Assembly: GCF_016624945.1 (NCBI RefSeq)
Contig: NZ_JACVUI010000007.1
Coordinates: forward strand, 62,001 to 126,000
From: Acinetobacter sp. S54
GTDB lineage: Bacteria; Pseudomonadota; Gammaproteobacteria; Pseudomonadales; Moraxellaceae
Length of the DNA: 64,000 nt
Reading direction: 5' to 3'
The notes below the pieces were generated by a model. The model worked only from the letters and a program-made list of their open reading frames with translations, had not been told where the DNA came from and did no database searches. Numbering within the stretch: position 1 is the first letter of the stretch; each line of letters begins with the position of its first letter. Below are positions 1 to 13,528 of the stretch, one piece after another. Both the position numbers and the translations under genes were made by a program.

Positions 1-56
1 TTTATTCAAGATAAATTTTAATGTTTATATTCAATTGGATATTGTTTCATCAAAAA

Positions 57-2147
<2,091 letters not shown>

Positions 2148-2358
2148 TCAGGTTGGGATGGCCTGTTGTCTTTTTTTAGGTGTTGAAATTGTCAATTAGG
2201 CATAAAGCATAGCTTATTTTTCTCATCAAATGATGACCAAATTAAAACTCAGGTACAAATCATCAAATACATTTCAACTTGGCTCACAGAGTTATTATTC
2301 TGGTGTACACAAGAGGTCTTGAATGTTTTTATTGAACTTTATTTACGCATAAAAAATA

Positions 2359-2384
2359 CAAAAAAAGCCATATTAAATATGGCT
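2359..2384 (-). terminator. Rho-independent terminator of the DMT transporter gene
   Basis: On the minus strand an 8-bp stem (AGCCATAT/ATATGGCT, 3-base loop) runs into seven T residues. It lies about 60 bp after the stop of the EamA-family gene. The rest of the gap between fadH and that gene (2088-2444) shows no gene that I can support. Confidence 0.7.
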
Positions 2385-2444
2385 GATCATGTTTAAAAAA
2401 TATTAAAGCATTCATCCAAATTAAGTCAGTCGGAATCATGTTTC

Positions 2445-3362
2445 TCATTGAAAATGTTTAGGAGAATAGGCCAAATGTGCTTTTTTTGACCTTCGCTTTA
2501 AAGAACTCATGACAATTCCTAAACAGATCAATGCAGCACCGATTAAGATATTAACAGTCAATGGCTCATGCCAAACTAAAGCGCCAGACAACAGACTCAG
2601 AACAGGAATGCACATAATTGAAATTGAAGCGATAAAGGTATCAACCTGACTCACAATCCAGTTCCATAGTACAAAAGCAAATCCTGTTCCCACCACGGCG
2701 ATGTAAAACAATAGGGATTCATTTAAAGGATTTTTCCAAACCCCTAAATCCACTGATTCAAATGCTAAAGCCCCAATAAAAATAGCAATTCCACCCATTA
2801 AAAGCTGCCAGATCGTCAGCTTAATTTTGTCATAAGTCGCAAAATTTCTTTTGATATAAACAGTTGCCATTGCCCAGAAAAAACCAGATCCGATGAGAAA
2901 CCCTTGTCCAATCAAAGATAAATTAAGACTCAAATGCCACAATTGTGGCCACAAAATCGCAATCAGCCCAAACGTACCTAAAATAAGACCCAAAACTTTC
3001 TGTTTGTTTAATCGCTCGTTTAGAAAGTAATGTGCTAATACCCCAATGAAAATCGGCATGGTAAAAACCAAAACAGCAGATAGACCTGAGTCTACAAATT
3101 GCATGGCAAAAGTTTGTGTTGCATAAAAACCCAAACATACCAGTGCACTTAAAATGATCAAAGGTTTCCACTCACCACGCATAGGCAAAATTGATTTTTT
3201 GAGAACAAACTGCACCAAAATTAGAGTCAAAGCCGCTAAAATCAATCGTGTAGAGATAAAGAGAAAGGGTGGAAAAACCTGTAAGCTATGTTTAACGAGT
3301 CCCCATAAAGACCCCCAAACCAGACATAACAATGCGATAGCACTGATGACCCGAATATTCAC
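2445..3362 (-). CDS. EamA/DMT-superfamily transporter
   Basis: 305-residue integral membrane protein with about ten hydrophobic segments arranged as two repeated five-helix EamA halves. This is the usual size and layout of drug/metabolite exporters of the RhaT/YdcZ/EamA group in the inner membrane. The start codon is GTG, with GAGAG about eight bases upstream. The C-terminal tail is basic. It is divergent from a LysR-type gene, which suggests that regulator controls it. The substrate cannot be read from the sequence. It is not closely similar to the second EamA protein in this window at 22209-23129. Confidence 0.85.
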   Translation of the reverse strand: MNIRVISAIALLCLVWGSLWGLVKHSLQVFPPFLFISTRLILAALTLILVQFVLKKSILPMRGEWKPLIILSALVCLGFYATQTFAMQFVDSGLSAVLVFTMPIFIGVLAHYFLNERLNKQKVLGLILGTFGLIAILWPQLWHLSLNLSLIGQGFLIGSGFFWAMATVYIKRNFATYDKIKLTIWQLLMGGIAIFIGALAFESVDLGVWKNPLNESLLFYIAVVGTGFAFVLWNWIVSQVDTFIASISIMCIPVLSLLSGALVWHEPLTVNILIGAALICLGIVMSSLKRRSKKAHLAYSPKHFQ

Positions 3363-3528
3363 GAGCTTCTCTCAACAAATCAAAGAATAGAATGATAGTG
3401 TATAAAACAAATGACATCATGAATAATGCTATGTTTTAATAGATACATCATTTTTTTTAATGTCTTTTTTAAAGAGGAATACCCATTTCTTTTTAAAATT
3501 GGATTTTTTTAACGATTGAGGCTTATTT

Positions 3529-4416
3529 ATGAATATTGACATTAGCGATATCAGGTCATTTGTCACGGTTGCCGAGTTAAAAAGTATTACTGCCGCAGCG
3601 CATAAGCTCAATTATTTACAGTCCAACATGACTGCCAAAATCAAAAAAATTGAAAATCATTACAAACGACAACTTTTTATTCGTAAACCCAAAGGGGTTG
3701 AGTTGACCGAGTCAGGATTAAATTTATATAACCAGTATAAAAAAATGATTTTTACTTGGGAAGAAACCGAACATAAAATTTATCAACAAGACAATAATTT
3801 ACGCTTTGGAACCAATACCAGTTTAGGTGGAATGCGTTTCTATCCATCATTTAATCAGCTTTATCAAGCCTACCCTGACCTGTCCATTACCATGAAAACA
3901 GGAGCGACAGGGTATATTGAGGAAGAAATATTAGCGGGAAACCTCGATATTGCGTATGTGCTTGGTCATCCTAAACAAAAAAATCTTCAGTATATTCAAA
4001 AAGCTGAGGATCAATTGGTAATCATCGGCAAAAATATAATCAATCATGAAAGTCTTGAAGATTGTTTGAATCATCAAAATATTTTACTGGCTTCTGAAGA
4101 ATGTTGTTATGCAACAACGCTCGATAAAATTTATGCAGACTATGGTTTAAGTAAGGGTGAACTGACTCATATTTATGATCATGAAGCTTTGATTCATTTT
4201 ACCCAGTTAGGCATGGGAATCTCCATGCTGGCCAAATCATTGATTGAAAAATTTAAGATTCAATATTATCGGGAAACACCTGAGCAATATCGCGATATTG
4301 GCTTATATTTGATCGCTCGAAGTGATCATGTATTTACTCCAATTGAAAAGCAATTTATTGGATTAAATGATTCTCTGCAAAATACTCAGACGTTCACTCA
4401 GGTTAGGGTCGCCTAA
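3529..4416 (+). CDS. LysR-family transcriptional regulator
   Basis: 295 residues. The N-terminal winged helix-turn-helix (about residues 1-65) begins with the LysR pattern: DIRSFVTVAELKSITAAA, then a conserved QSNMTAKIKKIE recognition segment. A periplasmic-binding-like effector domain follows (about 90-290). The ATG has GAGG nine bases upstream. It is transcribed away from the EamA exporter, with a 166-bp AT-rich shared promoter region, the classical arrangement for a LysR activator and its target. The effector is unknown. Confidence 0.88.
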   Translation: MNIDISDIRSFVTVAELKSITAAAHKLNYLQSNMTAKIKKIENHYKRQLFIRKPKGVELTESGLNLYNQYKKMIFTWEETEHKIYQQDNNLRFGTNTSLGGMRFYPSFNQLYQAYPDLSITMKTGATGYIEEEILAGNLDIAYVLGHPKQKNLQYIQKAEDQLVIIGKNIINHESLEDCLNHQNILLASEECCYATTLDKIYADYGLSKGELTHIYDHEALIHFTQLGMGISMLAKSLIEKFKIQYYRETPEQYRDIGLYLIARSDHVFTPIEKQFIGLNDSLQNTQTFTQVRVA

Positions 4417-4514
4417 CAGCTGAATTGAAAAATTTAGATGTATCAAGATATCGATATAGATTTTGTATTTTTCAGGATGGATATTGAACGATCCGAAAAA
4501 ATAAAATAAAAAAG

Positions 4515-4523
4515 TGCTACAAT
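4515..4523 (+). promoter_or_regulatory. Candidate extended -10 promoter of argG
   Basis: TG-C-TACAAT forms a good extended -10 element about 70 bp before the argG start. No convincing -35 is needed for this type. Transcription from here would pass through the leader hairpin at 4544-4567. Confidence 0.45.
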
Positions 4524-4543
4524 ATCTGCCATTCTGAATTCTC

Positions 4544-4567
4544 AAGACCGTCGGTTTGGGTCTTTTT
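4544..4567 (+). promoter_or_regulatory. Terminator-like hairpin in the argG leader
   Basis: Stem AAGACC/GGTCTT with a 9-base loop is followed at once by a run of T, ending about 24 bp before the argG ATG. It may terminate the upstream LysR transcript. If transcription starts at the extended -10 at 4515, it would instead lie inside the argG leader and act as an attenuator. Which of these holds is not decided by sequence. Confidence 0.45.
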
Positions 4568-4578
4568 ACAAATGTTAG

Positions 4579-5931
<1,353 letters not shown>

Positions 5932-5980
5932 TTTTGTTTTTAAACAATAAAGCTTCTTGAATAACTCAATGAGCTGATAA

Positions 5981-6014
5981 AAAAAGAGAGGTTCAATTGA
6001 ACCTCTCTTTTTTA
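5981..6014. terminator. Bidirectional terminator between argG and the GlyGly-CTERM gene
   Basis: A perfect palindrome with arms of about 16 bp is centred at 5996/5997 and flanked by A-runs and T-runs. It serves both convergent genes. Confidence 0.9.
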
Positions 6015-6021
6015 TTATAAA

Positions 6022-8445
6022 TTAAGATCGACGACGATAAAGCACCAATCCAACCAGTCCTAGTACAGTAAAGATACCTAGACTTCCACCACCACTACCA
6101 CTTTGATTGTTTGTGGTAGATGCAGTATTTTTCAGCGTCACCGTTGTTTCCGATGACTTAGTTTCATCCGCATCATAAATCAAATAACTAAATTTATAGT
6201 CAAATACGTTGAAATTATTCTTAACCTGAATAGTTAAATTACCGCCATAACAGGTTTCTTTTTCGTCAGGATATGGACAAGGACCACTGCGTTCAGGCGT
6301 AATACTAACTCCAGAAGGAACAGTAGTTACACGAATTGGTAATTCGATACCTTCAGAATTATGGTAGAAAGCCGGCTTATTTGGCTTAATAGTCATAGCA
6401 GAAACAGGGCCGTCACCATCATCGGAATCGTTGGCAAGTAAATTTACATTTATCTTCTGATCCGTTCCATATTGAATAGTATATTCATCAGCGGTCGCGA
6501 TCGGCGCAATATTGACAAAATTAACCTGCATTAATCCTGATGACGTTCTATTCGTATTGAGTGAACCATCTGCATTTTTCATAGTCAATGTATATTCACA
6601 GAAATTGTATTCACCTGCCTGCGTAATACCATCATCCAGACGATAAACCATGATTCGTTTTAAGTCAGCATTCCATTCACATTTCAGATTTTCATCAGGT
6701 TTAGATTCTAGTTTAGCCGTATCCCCACTTCCTGTGATCATACCTACGCCCACTGGCGTTACACTTACCGCATAAGTATCAGTTGTTAGGTGCTGGATTT
6801 GGCGACTGCCATCTGCTAGCTCAGTTTCATCTGGTAAGCTAAATGCAAATGGATCGACATACACTGCACGATACTTTTCATTTGCTTTCGTATAATTAAT
6901 TAAATCTTCATACTCTTTAACCCGCTTATTATAATAAGGCAGAAAATCGGGATTAGTTGTTGTATCTGCAACTAAACCCTTGAAAAGATCAAGTTGAGTT
7001 TGATAGTTAGCAAGTAGGTCAACAAGAGAGGTATTTACGATTCCATTAATATCTCCAGCCGTCAAACGCATGATTTCAGTCGAGCCGATATCACAACTAT
7101 TTCTTCCTGCTGGATTTAAAATTAAAGTTCCATCGGTAATACGATTGATTCCTCGCTGATCTTGAGTACTGCATCCATCAGCACCCACATCAACCAAATC
7201 TGTTGCAGTGTGATTATCTTTAGGGAAGTAAACAGGAAGAAAACTCGTATACTCAGAAGCAGTTTGTAATGGGCTTAATACTGTAGAAATATTGTTATTA
7301 CCCACATTAATATTGGTCTGTTCTTCTGGTAATACCTCACTGGCAACATCACACTGGCTGTTACCCCCCGCCACTAAATTTAACGCATTATAAGCCAGAC
7401 CAACTCCCGTATCCTTTTCGTCCTTGGCTTCACCAAGCAAATAGCGGCATGAACGGTTACTGTTAAATGCGAGAACATTAAAAGTTAATATTTTCGTCCC
7501 AATCTTGTCATATAAAAAAGTACTAAAAGCAGTATTCTCGACAATGGTATTACTATTTAAAACCAGACTACTTGAAGTACTCAGTTTGCCATCATCTTCG
7601 ATATTCAATCGATCACTTGTAAATTTTATAATGCTACCATTTGCCGCATTTGCAGTGTTTTGAGCAATTGTATTAGCAGTTAAAGTTGCTGTTGGCTCGC
7701 CACAAAACTCCAGTGTACTTTTACTTTCATTTGATCCATTTTGAATAAAACTATTATTAGTTAACGTAAATGTACGTTTATTATAATCCAGATTATCTTT
7801 ACAACTCATTGCTAGAACAGAACCAGTAACAGCTTTATTGTTCTGATATATACCACTGGTCATGGTGAGGGCAGCGTTATTTCCTTCAAGGTAAATCGCT
7901 CCTCCTTGACTTGCAGTTGAGTTTAGGACAGATACGCCCGTCAATGTTGTTGCAGCACCCAAATATAGTGCACCGCCTCGATCTGCATTTTTACCGTTTT
8001 GAAACTGAACATTACTAATAGAAATAGAAACTTTGCTGTTGCTGGTATTAATTAAACGCGTTTTACTTTCACCATCTATAATGCTTTTAAGAACTGTTTT
8101 GGCTGGATAATCATTGGTGATGACATCCACCTTACTATAATCTTGTGGAATTTTCCCCACAATAGAAATAGATGAAGCTGGAACTAACTCCGAATTTAGC
8201 TTATAGACTCCCTCCTCAAGTTGGATATAATCCATCGCTGAGGCCGCAGTATTACCTGCACTACATCCACCATAAGACCGATTCAGTTCAGCAGCTTTCA
8301 TTGCCATCCGAAGCGAACATTTACTGCTGCTTTGATCATCAATATCATCAAAAGTATTTACATAAATAGTCTTATCTTCTGCCGCCATTAATGACATAGC
8401 AGACAATACCATCAATGTAAGTAGTCCTTTTTTATAATTTTTCAT
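6022..8445 (-). CDS. CSLREA-domain, GlyGly-CTERM surface protein (rhombotarget type)
   Basis: 807 residues. A signal peptide (about 1-22, ending near MAAED) is followed by a CSLR motif (CSLRMAMKAAE) of the CSLREA domain. A long region of Asn/Ser/Thr-rich beta-helix-like repeats comes next, and then at about residues 650-680 an Ig/cadherin-like segment (LLANDSDDGDG). The C-terminus is a GlyGly-CTERM sorting signal: GSGGGS, a hydrophobic helix, then YRRRS. In known systems such tails are cut by a rhombosortase, often with type II secretion. AAGGAT precedes the ATG. It is the downstream gene of a pair, 15 bp after its paralogue, so probably co-transcribed. Annotation in Acinetobacter would be 'rhombotarget A' or 'CSLREA domain protein'; which member carries the RbtA name is uncertain. 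Ligand or role unknown. Confidence 0.82.
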   Translation of the reverse strand: MKNYKKGLLTLMVLSAMSLMAAEDKTIYVNTFDDIDDQSSSKCSLRMAMKAAELNRSYGGCSAGNTAASAMDYIQLEEGVYKLNSELVPASSISIVGKIPQDYSKVDVITNDYPAKTVLKSIIDGESKTRLINTSNSKVSISISNVQFQNGKNADRGGALYLGAATTLTGVSVLNSTASQGGAIYLEGNNAALTMTSGIYQNNKAVTGSVLAMSCKDNLDYNKRTFTLTNNSFIQNGSNESKSTLEFCGEPTATLTANTIAQNTANAANGSIIKFTSDRLNIEDDGKLSTSSSLVLNSNTIVENTAFSTFLYDKIGTKILTFNVLAFNSNRSCRYLLGEAKDEKDTGVGLAYNALNLVAGGNSQCDVASEVLPEEQTNINVGNNNISTVLSPLQTASEYTSFLPVYFPKDNHTATDLVDVGADGCSTQDQRGINRITDGTLILNPAGRNSCDIGSTEIMRLTAGDINGIVNTSLVDLLANYQTQLDLFKGLVADTTTNPDFLPYYNKRVKEYEDLINYTKANEKYRAVYVDPFAFSLPDETELADGSRQIQHLTTDTYAVSVTPVGVGMITGSGDTAKLESKPDENLKCEWNADLKRIMVYRLDDGITQAGEYNFCEYTLTMKNADGSLNTNRTSSGLMQVNFVNIAPIATADEYTIQYGTDQKINVNLLANDSDDGDGPVSAMTIKPNKPAFYHNSEGIELPIRVTTVPSGVSITPERSGPCPYPDEKETCYGGNLTIQVKNNFNVFDYKFSYLIYDADETKSSETTVTLKNTASTTNNQSGSGGGSLGIFTVLGLVGLVLYRRRS

Positions 8446-8460
8446 GACTTTTCCCTATCC

Positions 8461-10275
8461 TTACTTTTTAAAACGTCTTAACCCTACCAGTCCTAATAGA
8501 GCAATTAACATCCCATATCCAAAGCTACCACCACTGGTTTTCACTTTTTTACTTTCAAAATCATTAGGTGGATCCTGCACAATTTTTGCAGGAATATCGA
8601 TATATTGACTTCCTACCGAATCACTGAATCGTGTAATCGTGGTCATGATGCGAAGTTTAAATTCATCAGAACCATGCCAGTTTCCGTTTGGCACATAAGT
8701 TATATTCCCTTCTTGATCCAGTGTTAATGTGCCTTTAGATGGAGTATTGGTCTGTACAATTTGCAAACAACCTGCCTGCCATGCTTTACCATCGTCTCTT
8801 TTACCTAATAAACCTTCACATTCACTTGCAGGAAGAAGTTCGCCATCCGCTAACTGATCTGCAATTGAAAACTTAGCAGTTTCTCCATAGAGAATATCCT
8901 GCCCGACAGGAGAAATAGAATCCGCATCAATCACCAATTCAATCGCACCAATATCACACAGTTCTTTGGTACTACGTGTCTTACCACGTTGATCACTCGC
9001 TTCACAGCTTGAAAGACTAGTGATATTTGTCCCGTTACTGAGAACACGGCCACGATTGACAATTAGAGAATCAGCCAGTGTTTTATAAGACATTAAAAGT
9101 CGTGGCTTGAAAAAACCTAGAAATTGATTTTCAGGGGTGTAATATGGGCACAGTAAACCATCTGCTGGTGCAGCATCACATTTACCTTCCAGTTCACCTG
9201 CCAACAACTTATTGTTCGCCACATTGACATTTGGATCAGTCGCGGTACCACTACCACAATCAGCCATACTGGTATTGGTCAGATTGTTAATGAGATTCGT
9301 TTTATCATCCGCTGCAAAGACACAGTTTTTTGAACCATTTTCAACAATGATACTGTTAGAAACATAGGCATCACCTTTTGGCCCCTGTAAATACAATCCC
9401 ATGCTATTACGTATCATAGTAATATTGTTTACAATCATTCCATCACGTACATTGGTGATATAGCCAGTATTACTAAAAATAGTACTGTTTTTAAGCCCAA
9501 AATAACGAGAACTAGCATTTGCACTCGTTGAATCATCATCAAATGCTATTGCTGAGTAAATTAATGTGGGCAAAGTAGATGAAGTTGCTTTGTTGTCACG
9601 AATGACTGTTTGATAAATATTAAAATAAGGTAATTCACTATAGATCACTGCTCCCTGAGGTGCGGTATTATTTTGAAAAATTACATTTGAAGCAGTCACA
9701 TAACCTACATTAGTATCCGTAGAAACTCCTTCATTATAAATCGCCCCACCATTGACACTGGCATGACCATTTGTCAGTTTAACGTATTGCAGATTTAAAG
9801 TTTCACGGTTAAAAATCAAACCACCATTATTCACTGTACTTTCTGGGTTACCGTCCAGATTTACTTCAATCAATGAAACGCTATACTGAGCGGACTCACT
9901 ATTATCATCATAAACATAAAAGATTCGATCATTACCGACCATTTTAATGGTGGCATTATTCTTTCCATACTGATTATTTGAAACATCGGTATCGTAGGTT
10001 GTTTTAAGCTGAAGGGCTTTTTGTATCTTGATTTGACTATTTAATTCATAGGTTTTTTGTTTTTCCAGCAAAACAACAGCAGTGGAGTCTTCACCGCCAC
10101 ATCCATTATATCCTGCTTCTGGCATTCCCTGATTGATATACTCAATTGCTTCGCGCAAAGAACAGAGATTGTCGTTCTTAACTTCGTCTGCTGTTGTGTT
10201 GACTATAATTTCGCCTGCACTATATGCATGACCAGCAACGAACAACAGCCCAACGCCTATACCCCGCTTGAGCAT
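8461..10275 (-). CDS. CSLREA-domain, GlyGly-CTERM surface protein (paralogue)
   Basis: 604 residues from the chosen start. The open frame extends 35 codons further, but only the ATG at 10275 has a strong site (AAAGGAG eight bases ahead) and opens directly into a signal peptide (MLKRGIGVGLLFVAGHAYSA). A CSLREAIEYIN motif comes soon after maturation, then right-handed beta-helix-like repeats. Near the end is a domain with repeated GxLTxDxxGxxxYxP-like strands. The tail is SGGS, a hydrophobic helix, then RRFKK, matching GlyGly-CTERM. First gene of the tandem pair. No rhombosortase gene is in the window. Probably cell-surface or secreted; function unknown. Confidence 0.82.
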   Translation of the reverse strand: MLKRGIGVGLLFVAGHAYSAGEIIVNTTADEVKNDNLCSLREAIEYINQGMPEAGYNGCGGEDSTAVVLLEKQKTYELNSQIKIQKALQLKTTYDTDVSNNQYGKNNATIKMVGNDRIFYVYDDNSESAQYSVSLIEVNLDGNPESTVNNGGLIFNRETLNLQYVKLTNGHASVNGGAIYNEGVSTDTNVGYVTASNVIFQNNTAPQGAVIYSELPYFNIYQTVIRDNKATSSTLPTLIYSAIAFDDDSTSANASSRYFGLKNSTIFSNTGYITNVRDGMIVNNITMIRNSMGLYLQGPKGDAYVSNSIIVENGSKNCVFAADDKTNLINNLTNTSMADCGSGTATDPNVNVANNKLLAGELEGKCDAAPADGLLCPYYTPENQFLGFFKPRLLMSYKTLADSLIVNRGRVLSNGTNITSLSSCEASDQRGKTRSTKELCDIGAIELVIDADSISPVGQDILYGETAKFSIADQLADGELLPASECEGLLGKRDDGKAWQAGCLQIVQTNTPSKGTLTLDQEGNITYVPNGNWHGSDEFKLRIMTTITRFSDSVGSQYIDIPAKIVQDPPNDFESKKVKTSGGSFGYGMLIALLGLVGLRRFKK

Positions 10276-10394
10276 ACCTTTCTCCTTTATTTCCATTTTC
10301 ATTATTTTTTTAAAGTCACCAATTCCTAGCAACTTTTGAGTTAATTTGCGTACTTTCGCATAGCTTGAGTAATTACTCAAGATTTTTCACGTGA

Positions 10395-11099
10395 CTAACG
10401 ATACTCGTCAATCAAGGCATATATTTGCTTTAAGGTGGCATTCGAAAGCTTAGTTTTCTCACCCTTAAGCAATTTTTCAAGCTGTGCCAATGTTTGTAAT
10501 AGTAAAGAGGCTTGATGGGGTCCATGCAATAGCAAATATTCAATTATTTGCGGATCAAAATGCAAACCGCGACGCGCCACAGTAGATAAAACCAATGCTT
10601 CACGGTCTGCGTAAAGACTACCATTGGGTACTTTAACACTGACCGCCTGAGTTAATCGTGATTGTAAATCTGGAAGTTCAAGTTTAAGTTCAATTGGAGC
10701 AACACGCGATGAAAATACCAGTTGACCGCCAACTTCATTATTATAATTAATGAGATGGAAAACTGCTCGTTGCCAATGTGGCACACCACTAATCGCCTCA
10801 ATGTCATCCAAAGCAACCAAATCATAACGCTCAAGTGAAGTAATGGCTTCAATCGGTGCATCCAGAAGCTCAAGTAAAGAAACTTTTATTGCAGATTTCC
10901 CTATTTCCAGATAAGAATCGCAAATTGCAGAAAGTAGGTGACTTTTTCCAGAACCAGCACCGCCATAAATATAAAAGCGGTTAACTAATCCTGCATGTAA
11001 CTGACGGACGGCATCAACAACATGTCCCCAACCTGGCCCAGAAAAATCACTAATCCGAGCATCGAGTTGAGGTTCAATATTCAACTGTAGTTGACGCAT
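10395..11099 (-). CDS. hda: DnaA-related regulatory protein Hda
   Basis: 234 residues, the normal size of Hda. The P-loop (GGAGSGKSHLL at about residues 46-56) and Walker B (LVALDDIEA) of a DnaA-type AAA+ module are clear. There is no DnaA domain IV DNA-binding part. Near the N-terminus it has a QLQLNI-type segment resembling the clamp-binding motif through which Hda contacts the DNA-polymerase sliding clamp to inactivate DnaA-ATP. It lies 33 bp downstream of a PerM-type permease gene in the same direction, a neighbourhood also seen in other gammaproteobacteria. Confidence 0.9.
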   Translation of the reverse strand: MRQLQLNIEPQLDARISDFSGPGWGHVVDAVRQLHAGLVNRFYIYGGAGSGKSHLLSAICDSYLEIGKSAIKVSLLELLDAPIEAITSLERYDLVALDDIEAISGVPHWQRAVFHLINYNNEVGGQLVFSSRVAPIELKLELPDLQSRLTQAVSVKVPNGSLYADREALVLSTVARRGLHFDPQIIEYLLLHGPHQASLLLQTLAQLEKLLKGEKTKLSNATLKQIYALIDEYR

Positions 11100-11132
11100 A
11101 CTATGTCATAAACCTCGTGAGCAACCTCATGG

Positions 11133-12323
11133 CTATTTAGGTGGAGAATCATTTGGCACATCAGTATCTTGCGGTTTTTTGATTTCAATATCAAGATCAA
11201 CGCTTTCAGTTTCTACACTAATATGTTCAGCACCACCATGTTGTACCAGAATAGCTTGATCACCATACAATTGACTATGTTCATAAGCTTCGCGTACATG
11301 GCGTAGTAAAACTACAATGACAGCAGCGACGGGTAATGCAATCAACATACCTAAAAAGCCTGCCAACTGTGCCCCCGCCAAAACAGCAAAAACAACAGCA
11401 ACAGGTGACAGTCCAATTTTATCACCCAACAGAAAAGGTTGTAGGATATAACCTTCAACCGCCTGACCAATCATAAATACAATACCGACCAGAACAAGTT
11501 GCATCCAATCGACACCAAACTGAAATAGTGTCGCGATGATTGCAGCAATTATACCCACCGCAAAACCCAAATAAGGAATAATACTGGCAAGTCCAGCGAC
11601 CATACCAATAATAAGACCGACTTCGAGACCAATAAGTTGCAAGCCAACCGCATAGACGATTCCTAATAGCAACATCACTAAAAACTGGCCTTTGACGAAA
11701 GCACCTAAAACACTATGACATTCCCTGACAATACGCATGGTACTTTGTTCATACGGTTTTGGAATAAGTCGATGTAAGCTACTTAACATCCTCTCCCAAT
11801 CCAATAGGAAATAGAATGCAATAACAGGAATCAGCACAATTGTGCCGCCGATCTGAATAAAATTTAAACCAGACTGTGCGAGTCTCAAGGCCATAGTTTG
11901 AATACTATCAGCACTATAATTGGTCTGAATATATTCCATCACTACTGTTGAGATTTGATCCGTGTCGATCTCCATACGTTCAACATTAAAAGTATGTGAA
12001 ACCCAAGGTAAGAAAGTCGCATTGACCCAATGAATCCCGGCAGGAATACTGTCACGGGCATAGATCAATTGTTGCCATACCAGTGGAACCACGTACCAGA
12101 TTGCCAAGGTAAGTAAAACACCAATACCGATAAAAACGATACTAATAGATAACCAGCGTGGTAAACCGATTCTTGATAGTTTCTCCACCAATGGACTAAA
12201 CAGGTACGCAATTAAAAAAGCGCCAATAAATGGAATCACAACGGGTTTAAGTAAATAAAGTACCCAAAGTAAAAATGCGATACCTGCTAGGATGAAGATA
12301 CGGCGAAGCGTACGATCTTGCAT
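11133..12323 (-). CDS. perM: AI-2E family (PerM-type) membrane permease
   Basis: About 396 residues from the ATG at 12323. The frame could begin at 12392, but those 23 residues are not membrane-like, and an AAGG site precedes MQDRTLRR. It has about eight hydrophobic segments in the pattern of the UPF0118/AI-2E family. The conserved mid-region glycine-rich helices (GLASIIPYLGFAVG) and the C-terminal GMLIALPVAA segment are present. The tail is acidic and proline-rich. Members export diverse small molecules or ions; the substrate here is unknown. Divergent from purM and upstream of hda, probably as one transcript. Confidence 0.85.
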   Translation of the reverse strand: MQDRTLRRIFILAGIAFLLWVLYLLKPVVIPFIGAFLIAYLFSPLVEKLSRIGLPRWLSISIVFIGIGVLLTLAIWYVVPLVWQQLIYARDSIPAGIHWVNATFLPWVSHTFNVERMEIDTDQISTVVMEYIQTNYSADSIQTMALRLAQSGLNFIQIGGTIVLIPVIAFYFLLDWERMLSSLHRLIPKPYEQSTMRIVRECHSVLGAFVKGQFLVMLLLGIVYAVGLQLIGLEVGLIIGMVAGLASIIPYLGFAVGIIAAIIATLFQFGVDWMQLVLVGIVFMIGQAVEGYILQPFLLGDKIGLSPVAVVFAVLAGAQLAGFLGMLIALPVAAVIVVLLRHVREAYEHSQLYGDQAILVQHGGAEHISVETESVDLDIEIKKPQDTDVPNDSPPK

Positions 12324-12457
12324 AAAATCTAGCCTTTTTTTAATGTATTCATTATAGATGCAAAAATATTTCGTTAAAGATAGCATTTTCAAGCATAAAT
12401 AACATAAGAGTTTCGTATATTCAGGTTATAATCTGCCGCCAATGCGGAGACTTCACT

Positions 12458-13528
12458 ATGAGCAACTCAACTTCTACCCCAAATACTGGTTTAAGCTATA
12501 AAGATGCGGGCGTCGACATTGAAGCGGGCGACGCACTGGTCGATCGTATCAAATCAGTCGCAAAACGCACCACTCGTCCTGAAGTCATGGGCGGTCTTGG
12601 CGGCTTTGGCGCACTTTGCAAAATTCCTAAAGGCTATGAAGAACCAGTTTTAGTCTCTGGTACAGATGGCGTAGGTACAAAATTACGTTTAGCACTTAAC
12701 CTCAATCGTCATGACACCATTGGCCAAGATCTGGTTGCCATGTGTGTCAATGATCTATTGGTCTGTGGTGCAGAACCATTATTCTTCCTCGACTATTATG
12801 CAACAGGCCATTTAAATGTTGATGTTGCAGCGGATGTTGTCACAGGTATTGGTCAAGGCTGTGAACTTGCAGGTTGCGCGCTTGTCGGTGGTGAAACTGC
12901 TGAAATGCCAGGTATGTATGAAGGTGAGGACTACGATCTAGCTGGTTTTGCAGTGGGTGTAGTTGAGCACAGTAAAATTATTGATGGTTCCAAAGTAAAA
13001 GCGGGAGATATTTTGATTGGTATCGCTTCAAGCGGTGCACATTCAAATGGTTACTCACTGCTGCGTAAAATTCTTGATGTTAAAAATGTTGATTTGACTC
13101 AACAAATTGATGGTCGCTCATTGGCTGATGTAGCAATGGAACCTACTCGAATCTACGTTAAACCTGTGCTCGAACTCTGCAAACAAGTTGATGTTCATGC
13201 AATGGCGCATATTACTGGCGGTGGTTTACCAGGTAATTTACCACGTGTACTTCCAAACGGCGCTCAAGCGGTGATTGATGAAGCATCATGGGAATGGCCA
13301 GAACTGTTTAAACTCCTGCAGCGTGAAGGCAATGTAGAACGTTTTGAAATGTATCGCACGTTCAACTGTGGTGTAGGCATGGTAATTGCGGTAGATGCTG
13401 CTGAAGCTGAAAAAACTATTCAAGTGCTTAACTTACTTGGTGAAAAAGCATGGAAAATTGGTCATATTCAGGACAATGCGGAATCTGTTGAAGGTGCTGA
13501 CGAAAAAATTCGTGTGATTTTTGCATGA
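12458..13528 (+). CDS. purM: Phosphoribosylformylglycinamidine cyclo-ligase (AIR synthetase)
   Basis: 356 residues. It catalyses ATP-dependent ring closure of FGAM to AIR in purine synthesis. Typical PurM sequences are visible: [12 protein letters not shown] at the start, GLGGFGAL, the GTDGVGTKL nucleotide-site segment, [12 protein letters not shown] and [16 protein letters not shown] with a CGGAG site. Its stop codon overlaps the purN start, so the two are translationally coupled. Confidence 0.97.
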   Translation: MSNSTSTPNTGLSYKDAGVDIEAGDALVDRIKSVAKRTTRPEVMGGLGGFGALCKIPKGYEEPVLVSGTDGVGTKLRLALNLNRHDTIGQDLVAMCVNDLLVCGAEPLFFLDYYATGHLNVDVAADVVTGIGQGCELAGCALVGGETAEMPGMYEGEDYDLAGFAVGVVEHSKIIDGSKVKAGDILIGIASSGAHSNGYSLLRKILDVKNVDLTQQIDGRSLADVAMEPTRIYVKPVLELCKQVDVHAMAHITGGGLPGNLPRVLPNGAQAVIDEASWEWPELFKLLQREGNVERFEMYRTFNCGVGMVIAVDAAEAEKTIQVLNLLGEKAWKIGHIQDNAESVEGADEKIRVIFA

